Assembly: GCF_030936135.1 (NCBI RefSeq)
Contig: NC_082612.1
Coordinates: 18,137,734-18,201,733, forward strand
Source: Gavia stellata
Taxonomy: Eukaryota > Chordata > Aves > Gaviiformes > Gaviidae
Direction: 5' to 3'
DNA: 64,000 nucleotides
Positions 22,895 through 33,789 of this stretch are shown here, piece by piece. The notes beneath the pieces are model-generated. The model saw nothing but the letters and a program-made list of their open reading frames with translations. It was not told the origin of the DNA and searched no databases. The position numbers and the translations under genes were made by a program. Numbering within the stretch: the first letter of the stretch is position 1; every line of letters starts with the position of its first letter.

Positions 22895-25800
22895 GTAAGT
22901 GTATGTCAAGTGAATGTCAAATGAATTACAGTAGAGATTCCTTCCTTAGGACTGAAAGGGAACCGGTGGGTCATACGCTGTCGCTAATCCTCCTAGGTTA
23001 TATAGCCACCCAGCCCACCGGGACGGCAGGAACACCGGCCTGGAGCAGTCCATTACAACGGACACGCCACGAACTACTTACTCTGTATGGTGCCTGCCCC
23101 ATTGAGCAAGCCCGCAAAGATGAGGGAGGAAAATAACAATTGTACCCACCTTCCAGGAAAGGACTGGGAGCACAGAGAGCGTGAACTAACTGTTTTCAGA
23201 TGGTGTCACTGTGATCGCTGACCCACGGCTTGCTTACACTCTTCTGTATCTCTGCGTCACATCCCTGGGTGTTGGAAGAGGAATTTTATCTATTTGCAGA
23301 ATCACAGGATTATGCTTCCAGTGCAGCTCATTAGTAAAATCATGTTACCTTTTCACTGCAATCCAGCATTACTCAATGCATGCAGGGAGGAGATAAGGCT
23401 ATGGAAGAGATTGATCAAGATGTATGTATGTCTTGGAAGGAAGTTTCATTCTTTCTTTGCTTGTTTGTTTCCAGAGAATTTCTTGCTCAGGAGAAGAACT
23501 TGGAAAATGTTTTGAACAAAGCTTTTCTAGAAATAAACAAAGCATATGAAAGGCATGCTCACCTCTCTGCTGATGGTAGGTAAAAAAATATTCTACTCAT
23601 ATGGGTGTGGAGAATAAGGTTTTTCTTATTTGCTCAGTAGTTTTATAGTAAAATGGCCAGAAAAATGCTTGAAAACAGTTTTACTTAACATAGGATTTTG
23701 CTCTGATCACTTACTGCAAATGAAACAATTATGCTTTACCTCCTTAAAATGAAAAAGCTATGGAAAGTCTAAATCAAATTTACTGGGGGAGTTATTAATC
23801 TGAGCGTTAGCATAATCATCAATGAATCTCTCTTAACGTGATTCTGTCAAGGAAACTGTTTGTCAAGTTAGCAAAGAGGGATTTACATTTGCAAGAAGCA
23901 TAACTTTATTGTGCAAGAAACCTGGAGGGGGGGCTGGTTTGCCTTTTTTTGTTGGGGTTTTTGGTGTTTGGTTTTTTGGGTTCTGTTCTTGTTCGTTTTG
24001 TTTTTAAAAGCTGATATTCCTGTGGGTTAAAAGCAACAGTGTCAAAAATTCCCCTTTCTAACTTGGTTGCTGCACCTGAGGAGGAACGTAAGCCAAAATT
24101 AATGCAACTGATATTGCTTCTGCACGAACAGAATCACAGGAGTAGCTGAGTGTGAAAGGGAAAAAAGGCAGTGAAGAGGAAAACAAGGTTGGCTGTGGTA
24201 AGGCTGTGGTAAAGCTGGCACCAGCCCTTTTAGACTGCTTAGTCCTGGCTGTTAATCAAGTTCTCGTATAAATGTCTAGAGGCTAAGGACATCTGAAGTT
24301 CCAGTTCCAGCAACTGGAGCTTGGGGAGAGCAACTTGGGAAGGGAGAGAGAGGTCCCCGTCCCAGTTCTGTCACAGGAGTTTCCTCAGCCATGAGATACA
24401 ATTTTAAGAGTCAGTTTAGCCAGTCTCAAAAAACCCCACCAAAACAAACCCGATAAAAAAAAAACCAACACACAGAAAAACCCTCAAACAAAAGCCCTGT
24501 CCCAGTGCTGTGCAGGTGCTGGCAAAATGACTGAGGGCATTTCAGAAGAACAGAAACTGTAGAAGTTTTCTCTCCAAGAAAGACTTGAAACCAGCAAGCC
24601 CTCTAGGGACTGAAGTGATACTGTACTCTCAAGCTACTTTTCTTAGGCAGTGAATGAGTAAAATCAAGTAATGGAGTGGCTTCCTGCACATTAACTGCTA
24701 GATGAATCTAGGTAGACTAAAATATTTCCTGGCAGGACAGGTAGCCTGACTGTTGCAGCACTGTGAGGGATACACAGCTTTCCTCTTACCTGGTACAAGC
24801 TAAGGTATCAGGAAAAAAACAAGTCCTAAGTCCTGAAACGCAGCCCTTAAAAAAGAGGGACTAAATCTATAAGGCTCATTTCCCCATAGTATCCTATTTT
24901 ATTTTTTTTATATTGAAATCCTTTAAAAAACAATGATGTGGTAAAAAAGTCCAGAGTCACTTTTGACCTATGGGTCGAGTTTTAACTGAGCTCATGAGAG
25001 ACACATGAATAGAGCAGATGTGCTTTTGATCCAAGAGCCTCCTTGCAAATACGTTTTCTTAAAAGCCCAAATTCAAGAAAGCAGCTGACTACGGGCTTAT
25101 ATGTGCTTCCCTGGACCAGGACCTTTCATTTTCACTAACATGAAGATCTGTTATATTTGTCCCCCTCCCCACCCCTTTGTTAGTAAGACAGCTCTTGGTT
25201 TGGCTCATTGGAGTGACCTCTGTTAAGTGTCAGAGCAGCTCCTTGAGGAGAAAGATGGGGAACTGTACTCGGTATATTATTTCGTTACCCTGAAAACGGT
25301 TTCTGATTATAGCATTTCATCCACGAGACTTACGGAACTGGTTAACAACAGTATTTGACATACAAGTTGTGCAGCAAGCTGAGCATTTTGGAACTGCTTA
25401 TAGGATTTTTTTCATATCATTTAACTAACTGGTGCTGCTTAATGAAATATAATGTAAATGCCAGCAAATTTACTTAACAGTTACCAAGATACCAGGCAAA
25501 CCCTCTTCATTAAAAATGCTTGAGGTCAAGCAAAATAGAGGGCAAAAGCGTTGTCAAACATCCACAGGGGCCACACTCTGGCAAGCACTCAGCGTTTCTC
25601 AGGTAGGCTGAGCGCCTGCAAGCTCTTGCAGGAGCCGGTGGGATCGAAAAGTGCTCAGTGCTCGACTGGTTGCCCAGCTGAAAATCAAGCTGTAAGGCAA
25701 AGAGCAGAGTAACAGGGTGCAAAGACAAGTGCGGATTTCTGAACAAATTGAACTTTTTGCATATCTGTTGTTAAAATAATTCAATGCTATGTTGACTGCT

Positions 25801-28800
25801 TGGTGTGGATATTTTTGTTGTTGCTGCTGTTTTGAAAGTTACATAAAATTTCAATGCTTGGCATGTATCCTTGTTAGAAGCCTACTGCCAAACGGATTCA
25901 GTTTGCCAGCAAAATTTCTGATTCATTGTGGCTATTCTAGATGTGACAGTCAAGACTGTTGCTAAAGTATCTTGAAAATGGTGGCTGGTTGTGTAACACT
26001 GGGTATCTGGGATACGCTGGATGCTCCCCAAGACTGACCTCCTTTTGAAACCTGGCCATAGCTGACGAAGTGGAAAATAATAGCTTAGTCTTGTTCCAGT
26101 AGATGACCCTGCCAGGGTTCACTCCTTTCACAGTATCTGCAAAAAAAACAGCAAATGTTCAAGATGTCCAGGTCTTTACTAACACAGGACCAGCTTTGAA
26201 AGTGGGTGTCTGGGCATTTGAAGGAATGTAAGTCCTGGGACAAATCCCCGTAGCCAAAATTGCATGGATTTTGTTCGACACATTGTTTATAGTACTATTC
26301 AAGGGGTAAAAACCTCATATAATGGCACAAATTTAACAGGACTAGAGATGGGCCTTCTTGGAGCCCCTAGCTACGTCTTCAAGGGCACAGCCCTTTGTAG
26401 GTCACTTTACAATTGCAGAATATTTGAAATTATAGATGGAAAATACATAGCATAATAGTTTCTGTGAGCTTTCAATAAAAAAATAAGGTAGATGTATGCG
26501 TTCCAGGTACTGCTACTGTGTCTGGCACGCAGTTCATTAGTGCTGTTGGTGTGCCGTACTGGCCTGCTGGAGACTGGTCCAGTATCCCCTCTGACAGTGA
26601 TCTGTACCTGTTGCTTCACACAAAAGCATAAGAAACTTGCTGTAGGCGGATCTGGGATAATCTGTCCTCCACCTAAATCCTTTCTAATCGTTAACAGCTT
26701 AGAGATATGCCTGAGCCCTGAAGCATTTTCATTCACTTCCACGCCTTTAAGTATATCCAGTCACTTTTAAATCACTGCTAAACATAGGTACAGGACACAG
26801 TAAAGAAAGCTCACAGCCAACAAATATGTCGTTATCCATGGGGCGACTTTTAACAGGGATGGGCAGAATTTTCTGATATTTTTGACCAGCCATAAAAACT
26901 GAAACGTAAAGGCTGAATAGCTTTGCTCAGCAAGGACAGAAGTAAGGAAGTGAATCATGTGCTTGAGGAAATTTGAGCATCTGTCTGGAGAAATGTAAGA
27001 CAAACCCTCTCCTGGCCTACTGCAGTCCTACAAGGTACTGCTACTGCTCTGTTCACTGCGGGCCACTATTCGGAGAAAACAACAGGGAGCCTTTCCATCG
27101 ACCTCCATGTTCAGTGCATCCAACTCCATCACATTGGCCACTCACTTCTGGAATAGCCATCTTATTAAAACATAGCCAGGTATTAACTGATGTATCTATG
27201 TTTGAAAGGCACTCCTGGAATCTTATTCTGCTGAGCAAACAGCAAAAGTTATTTAAAAATAACTAAAATTAAAAAGTAGTGGGGTTTGGGTTTGTTTTTT
27301 TAAGTTATCATTCAAACATACGATTTTTATTTCTTTGAATATGTCAACCTGCAACACTGAGGAAAAGGGAGAGCTGCAGAAATTGTACTTAAATATTTCA
27401 TAAATCCATCAACATTACAAAGGCAGCCTTTTTATCCAAGGGCCCTGATTATTACCTAATCAAGTTAGAAGATACTAATTACAATATTAAAGGGGTGTTT
27501 ATTTTGCATATTTTCCCATGGGTCAGAATGACTCATATACATCTATTCTGTGCCTTTAAGATGGCCCCATTTTAGTTGGCACCAGTTTGAACTCCCCATT
27601 TTTGTGTTATATATAAATATATATATAAAAATAAATAAATTACCTTGAGGAAACAGATTGGGCCGTATTCTGTACGGAAGATGTTCTTCAGAGTGGCCAC
27701 TCTTGCCGTATATGAGATGGCTGGCCCTCTAGCGTTGATACAGTTCTTTGGTTGATTTCTTGGTTGGTTACTTACCTCCACAGGGGAAAAAAAAAAAAAA
27801 TTGTAGCTTTTATTTTGGCTGAATTTAAACTGGTTTTGTCACACAGTTTTAGTGAGAAGGCGAGAACGGTGGCAATTCCCCAGAAACACCAAGGCTGATT
27901 TATCTGTGGCCAAAGATGTATGTGTAAGCCTCAAGTACATCCTATATGACCTGCAAAAGCCACTGCAGGCAAACCCGAGAGTGACTGCTTCCCCTGTTCT
28001 GCAGCCCTTATTCTTTCATCTCCAGTGTTGCAGGTTTATTTTGTTTGAACAAAGTCCCTGGGTGAATTTCCTATTTGCCTCTGTGTGCGTGTTATTTGTG
28101 GCAGACACTGTACCTGGTCAGCAGCTCTAGAACTGGAGGCCCTGGACACTATATGCTGGGCTTCAGTGGAAAGAGAGATCTGCTTAATTTTGTCCCAGGT
28201 GAAGGAGTCCGGCGGTTCCTAGCCTGGACTACTGGAAGGTTCCCACATCCTCTTTGTCACATTAGTTGAGATGACTTGCAGTAAAAGTTGTCCAGTGAGT
28301 GTTAAGAACCTATTGAAAGATCTTAGTTTTATAGTGATATTGTTAGGAAAACAAAATAAACTCTTTAATTGTTAAAGCCAGTATATATGCTGATGCAACA
28401 TATTTTGATATTATTAAATAACCTAGCAGCAGTTCTCGTAAAGCGTTAGAAATGTTGTCCCATCGTCATTCCTGTGGTTTTGAGCTGTGCTAGAAATCAC
28501 ATAATGCGCGTAGTCTAGCTACGTCCATGTTCTTGCACCCCTGCCCAGATCATGAACAGATTCCAAGGAAGAGCGCGAGCAGCATTATTTTTCTAGGAGT
28601 GCTGTTTAACTAATAAACATATATAAAGCTCAAGTCGCTATGACCATTACCACAATTCTGGACAATATCTTGACTTGTTCTTTAGTACCATCCCTCGATT
28701 TTGTGATAGCGGCTCTTTTCTTTGAGAGTTTGCACCTGAAAAAATGCAGATTCACCTGAACGTCCAAATGTTTCCAGTCATTTATGAATTAAAGACTACG

Positions 28801-31800
28801 GATCTTAACATTTTCAGAAACCGCTTATGTTTGTCAGCATAGTTCCAAAACCAAGGAATGAAATGGGAGAGTAGCAGCAGTTCTGCATTAATTTTAACGT
28901 CTAAATAAAATGCGTTTTCTGTGAAATAAAAAGGTAGTTTTACGTAGGATCTTCATTTCACTTCTTTTAACTGTTGGCTAAAACAGGTATTTTACTGGTT
29001 CTACTAAAATTCCTAATCGCACTGGTACTTCTTAGCATCTTACTTTCATAATGTGCCTTAAAGCGAGCCTGCACTGGACTAGTCCTTGCTTCAAATTAGA
29101 AACAGGATGTCAGTGCTTATGTGAATAGCCAGAAGCTACCGGCATCCGAATAGTTCTGAACTCGTAGCCTGTAGCCTGCACGGCAGCCATAACGTAGTCC
29201 AAGATTTGACCTAGGTCCCCATGGTCGATGCTCACGATTGACGTGTTGGTTAAGCGTATAGCTAAACCAAGTCCTCGCTGCAGTAATAATACCTGTTTTA
29301 AATAATAATACAAGCTTAGTTTAGACTGTTTTGTGAGGTTTTTTGGATTCATCCACTCACTGCTTTCGCTGCACAACAAGGCTCAATGCATCTTTCAGGG
29401 CTTTGTGCACTTCAATTTACTCCCCGCTCTGCTTTGCTTACGGGGTGCTGAGACCTCGCAGTGTTGGGGAAGGAGGTCGCCGAGATCCCAGAGCACTCGC
29501 ATTTCTGTTTCTGTAGCACGCAGGGGGTCATGCCGCCTGTATGCCGTTTGCCGGCAGCTGGTCAGAGATGGGGCAGGCCGGCGTTCCTCTGGCTCAAACG
29601 CGCAGCCCTGTCTCGGATCCCCCTCGCCTCCCGGGGGTCAGGGCCGCAGGGCCAGAGGTGGGACTGCATATAGTTAGTTGTAGCTCAGCTCTGCAGAAGC
29701 GGTGGTGGAAAGATTTTTAACTGTTAGTCATGTGAAAACAGGAATATAACTGGGGATTCTCATTCCTAAGTTAGCCCCAAACCCCTCTCAAATTGGCTTG
29801 CTTTTAAAACCTGGAAAAACTGGAAAATCCCAGAATGCAGGAGACTTACAGAGGGCATTTCAAGGGGATTTGCATTGACTGTGAATGCAAATGCGTTCCG
29901 GGCAATAGCTTGTCCTGGCCCGACGTTTTACTGTAACAGCTCAAGTGGGCAGGAGTTACTGCTTTCCAGGCGCCTCTCACTGGGTTACCTTTGCATAATT
30001 TGCACTGAGGGAAGATATTAACTGTAAAATGGGGCTGCTCCTTTCAAAAAGCAAACAGAAAAGGAAAGCTGGATGGTTCTTCTGGCATTCCCTTCACCGC
30101 ACATAAAAGTGCAGATCTTTTCTGAAATAGGCAGACTCGCATGTCTCCTTTTCAAGCACTTCTTTTTTTCCAGAGTGTTGTAAAAATTGAAATGAGAAGC
30201 CCTTAAATTTAAATTTACTTGCACCAGTTAATCCAGCCAGGTCCCTGAACACAGTCAGTCAGCTCAGCTCACTCCCTTACCCTGTAAGAGAAGGAAGACA
30301 GCAGCTTGGGCTCTGTTTTGCTCTCTAGGCAGCCACTGCACACCCCTGTTGAGTGATGCCACCAGTGCCCAGGGCAGATTGCCTGGAGAGCCACTGCCAG
30401 CTGACTGCATGGGTTTGCAGGCACAAGGCAAGACAGAATCTAGCTTCACCATTGCACTGGGACCTCCGGCAAGGTGACAGGGTCTGAAGGGAGCAGCGTT
30501 CCTTTCTGAAAAAAGCCAGCGGCCTGATGGTTGAACCCTTCCTCTCTTGGCAAGGCTGGGGGAAGCAGAGGGAGATTGTAACAACTCTGACCGCAACGGG
30601 AGCACCCCACAGACTGGGGTGAGGGAGCAATCTAGCATTTCTCTTCTGGTGAACTGCGTGGAGCTACAATTACTATTACTCAATTGCCCACTTCACCACC
30701 TAACAGAAGGGAAGAGCCATCAGCTTTATGGTGGGCCACCCGTGCAGTCACTGTGCCCAGGGATAAGGATGGTAACTGTCTAACTTGAGATGAGCTAGTG
30801 GGACAGAAAAACTATTTTCTAGAAGCTGAAAGGAAGCCACTGTGCCTTTTGCCGCTTTTATTCCACTTGCCCTCTTTGCATGGAGCCATGTTGTTGCACA
30901 GAAATACTTATCCTTTCCACTTCCTCCCTCTCCCCCCAGTCCTACGTGCATGCATGTTTGCTGTATTTTTTTATACATATAGATTTAGTTTAAACTTAAA
31001 AGCAGTTACTTACTGGTAACGTAGCGCACGAGCTGTCTTCATTTTGCCAATTGAAACTGTTGCTGTGATAATTGATCCCGTGCTTCGAGGCAGTGCTAAA
31101 ACCTCTCTCTTTGATATGATGTTTATAGCAACTCTGATGAACTCTGGGACCACTGCAACAGTGGCTCTGCTCCGGGACGGTATTGAGCTGGTTGTGGCAA
31201 GTGTGGGAGACAGTCGTGCTCTGCTCTGTCGAAAGGGAAAGGCCATGAAACTCACCATCGACCATACTCCAGAAAGAAAGGAGGAGAAGGAAAGGTACCT
31301 GTCGGCTGATGATGTGGCTTCCCACGGGACAGCCTCGGTCAGGATGTGCTTGCATTCTGCTGCTGGGTTGGGCCTGGAAGAAAGCAAGGAGTTGAACATA
31401 ATGCCCTGAAACCACCTCTGAGCTGGCAGAAAGCAGCACAGCTCCAGTTAATTAATTTGGTTCCATTTAGAGGACCGGGGATGTGGAAAGCCCTGCATGA
31501 GCGTAAACTGTCTGAGCAGTAAGATCAGCGTAGCTAGGACTCGGTACAGAGCCGTGACCCCACGGTTCAGACTTGTCCAAGACTGCCGAGTTAGACAGAG
31601 ACCTGAAGACATGCAGTATGGTTCCCAGGTCAGGACTCAGCCCGCCAAGCCACGTCCCTTCTGTGGAGCCCTTCAAACGGCAAAAGCCAACCCTCAGTCT
31701 CCCAGCTTAGGTCCTCCATACCCCATTCTGCATCGGTAGCTAGTGACAGAAATTGCAGATAGAGGCAGGGGTAATGGTGTGAAGCAGTAACTTATACTCG

Positions 31801-33789
31801 CTTTTTCTTTTGTGCCTCTGGACAGGATTAGGAAATGCGGTGGCTTCGTTGCCTGGAACAGTTTGGGACAACCTCATGTGAATGGTAGACTTGCAATGAC
31901 GCGGAGCATAGGAGATTTGGATCTTAAAAACAGTGGTGTGATAGCCCAGCCAGAAACAAAAAGGGTTCAGGTAAAAGAAGGCCTGGTTAACAGGGACAGC
32001 AACGCTCGGACTAAGTGGCATCATAGGTATTTGATGCAGGTGGCGGTACCTGCACGACATGTGCCCTCGTGAAGCCTGATGGCCAAGGGTTGATTTTTAT
32101 TTGCGGCGAAGTAACTGGAGACTAATTTTAATTAAGTCATTTTAGATTAACACTAACAGGACAGAAGAGAATCTGGCCTTGATGCTAAATTGGACCAGAT
32201 CAACTTCTAGTCCCATTTATCACAGTACAATTGAGCATGAGGGAAGAAAGATAATGCATGATAGCCATTACCGAAATACAAAGGTGTTAGTCTGCTTGGG
32301 GCTTGTGGTCCAATGAATAATTTTGAGGTTAATGCTGATATAAAACTGTCACTGAGAACTAGGTGGGGTATGGACGGGCTGTCATTGAAAAAGGTAGAAT
32401 ACGTAGAGGACTGCACACATGGGAGGAAGGGAGGAGGAAAGGGCAGTTGCATGCATCTTACCGTAACTCTATAGCTGTCCGGAAAACAAATTAACCACCC
32501 AGAAGGTATTCAGCACAGTTGCCATCACTTTTGCAGGAAGGCTCTCTTCTCAGCTCATATTCTGTTTGATACTTTTCCCCAGTGCACCTCTCCCAGGGCC
32601 CAGGGCACTTATATCCAGTTGGTCCCGATTAAACACCACCCACTAGGCCTGAGGGGTTTAGGGAGATGACCACAGTGCTATCATGTCTTCCTTGAAATCC
32701 TCAGTTTAAGGAAGCATTTTGTTTACTGGGTAACGTATGGATCTGACCTTTTGGCCTCAGTGTATTCAGAGGGCTGCTTCCTAGACCTGGAAGCACCTTA
32801 AGACACTCTCCTCCAGTACAGGGAACACAGTCTGTGTGGCTGATAGATGTGCTTGGCCTTTGGCTAGCCGAGGGTTTGGGTGTTCCAGTTAGTCCTTGCA
32901 CAGAAAGCAGGAGAGCACACAGCACCCCCAGAAAAAGTGCTTTGCGACAGAGAGTAAAAAAAAAAAAAAAAAGTGGCAGTTACTTTGCCTGTCAGCACTT
33001 GCTCCATCCTTGTGCACACTGTTGGCCTTTATTGCAGCTGCATCACGCAGACGACAGCTTCCTGGTCCTTACTACAGACGGTATTAACTTCATGGTGAAC
33101 AGTCAGGAGATCTGCGACTTCATTAACCAGTGCCATGATCCTGCTGAAGCTGCCCACGTTGTTACTGAGCAGGTAATGCCAAGGCATCTCATGGCACCAA
33201 ATGCTTGTTGTTCGTTTTTGTTTGGTTTAGTTTAAAAAAAAAAAAAACAACCAAGCGTACAACCACACGTTCAAGTGAATTGGACTATGCTGGTTGAGAC
33301 ATGCACTAATCCCGCGGCTGGCCTTTTGATTACCTTGGGTCTTGCCATATCCTTGCTGGGCATCATTTCAATGAGCTTGCTTAGCTCATGATCCACTGAA
33401 TTGCGTGGGAGTGTAACTGCAGTTTATTCCTATGCTGAATACGTCATCAGCTTAGACAGAAATGGCCAGTTTCTCACCACGGTTCTGGATGGTGGCATAT
33501 CCTATGGAAAGCTCTGGGGCATACCAGAATGCCACATCGAGGCTGAGAAGGGGCAAGGAAGTCTTGGTCTTCAGGGCATGCTCTCCCATGTGGAGCCAGA
33601 CACTTGTTTCCTTTTCCAAGCAAGATGACGATGCTGACAATTTGTTTCTTCTCTCAGGCAATGCAGTTCGGCACTGAAGACAACAGCACAGTAGTTATAG
33701 TGCCATTTGGAGCATGGGGAAAGTACAAAAACGGCGAGATCAACTTCTCCTTCAGCCGCAGTTTTGCTTCCAGCGGGAGGTGGGCGTGA
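22455..33789 (+). CDS. PPM1K: PPM1K, mitochondrial BCKDH phosphatase (6 coding exons)
   Basis: Complete gene. Exons are 22455-22894, 23475-23575, 31129-31294, 31826-31970, 33038-33172 and 33658-33789. They join in frame through GT-AG introns to 372 residues, the human length as I recall it. PPM1K is the PP2C-family Mn/Mg-dependent Ser/Thr phosphatase of the mitochondrial matrix. It dephosphorylates the E1-alpha subunit of branched-chain ketoacid dehydrogenase and so opens leucine, isoleucine and valine breakdown. Residues 1 to about 30 are basic, rich in hydroxyl residues and lack acidic residues until D30, as in a mitochondrial presequence. PP2C motifs follow in order: RKENEDRF (104-111), YDGHGG (126-131), GDSRAL (207-212), MTRSIGD (260-266), TTDGI (296-300) and TEDNST (335-340). 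The metal-binding aspartates fall at 127, 298 and 337. No break or missing catalytic residue is seen. Confidence 0.97.
23475..23575 (+). CDS. PPM1K: PPM1K coding exon 2
   Basis: 101 bp after a TTTGTTTCCAG acceptor. It codes [16 protein letters not shown] and on to LSAD, ending one base into the next codon before GTAGGT. A nearby GT at 23580 would break the frame with exon 3. Confidence 0.93.
27644..27728 (-). other. Antisense exon-like segment in PPM1K intron 2
   Basis: On the - strand an 85-bp segment is bounded by CGCTAG on the left and AAG|GTAATT on the right. Two frames are open across it; one reads [15 protein letters not shown] and another [18 protein letters not shown]. The splice-like edges and CpGs are unusual in this AT-rich intron. 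I do not recognise the product. It could be a conserved non-coding element, an antisense lncRNA exon or chance. Confidence 0.2.
29110..29277 (-). other. Antisense open segment with CpG excess in intron 2
   Basis: A - strand frame of 55 codons and a stop begins right after ATTACTGCAG at 29278-29287. It contains [20 protein letters not shown] and [12 protein letters not shown]. An internal CCG|GTAGCT at 29138-29140 could act as a donor; splicing from it to the segment at 27644-27728 would keep a frame open. About ten CpGs occur in under 200 bp of otherwise AT-rich intron. No family match comes to mind and no transcript is implied by the sequence alone. Confidence 0.22.
31129..31294 (+). CDS. 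PPM1K: PPM1K coding exon 3
   Basis: 166 bp after TTTATAG. It codes [20 protein letters not shown], then GDSRAL and [11 protein letters not shown], the central PP2C beta-sheet strands. The donor is AG|GTACCT at 31295. An intron of about 7.5 kb precedes it. Confidence 0.95.
31826..31970 (+). CDS. PPM1K: PPM1K coding exon 4
   Basis: 145 bp after CTGGACAG. It codes [20 protein letters not shown], then [11 protein letters not shown], the PP2C substrate-side region with the RSIGD motif. It ends in phase 0 at CAG|GTAAAA. Confidence 0.95.
33038..33172 (+). CDS. PPM1K: PPM1K coding exon 5
   Basis: 135 bp after TTATTGCAG. It codes [20 protein letters not shown] and includes metal-binding Asp298 in TTDGI. 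Phase 0 at both ends; donor CAG|GTAATG. Confidence 0.95.
33658..33789 (+). CDS. PPM1K: PPM1K terminal coding exon 6
   Basis: 132 bp after TTCTCTCAG. It codes [18 protein letters not shown] with metal-binding Asp337 and ends in SFASSGRWA, followed by TGA at 33787-33789. Confidence 0.95.
   Translation, partial: AMQFGTEDNSTVVIVPFGAWGKYKNGEINFSFSRSFASSGRWA

Larger units (their letters stand above)
23576..31128 (+). other. PPM1K intron 2 (7.5 kb)
   Basis: The largest PPM1K intron. It holds a T/G-rich stretch at 23930-24008 and an A/C-rich stretch at 24424-24492, roughly complementary in composition. It also has a GC- and CpG-rich patch at 29,430-29,670 and two open, CpG-containing antisense segments listed separately. 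No known repeat family was recognised. Confidence 0.6.

Noticed and set aside
29333-29677. GC-rich patch with 114-codon frame in PPM1K intron 2
   Set aside because: Frame begins in AT-rich intron, has no splice sites or motif, and its content follows from local GC richness.
30996-31439. Antisense frames over PPM1K exon 3
   Set aside because: Shadows of the conserved PP2C exon on the + strand.
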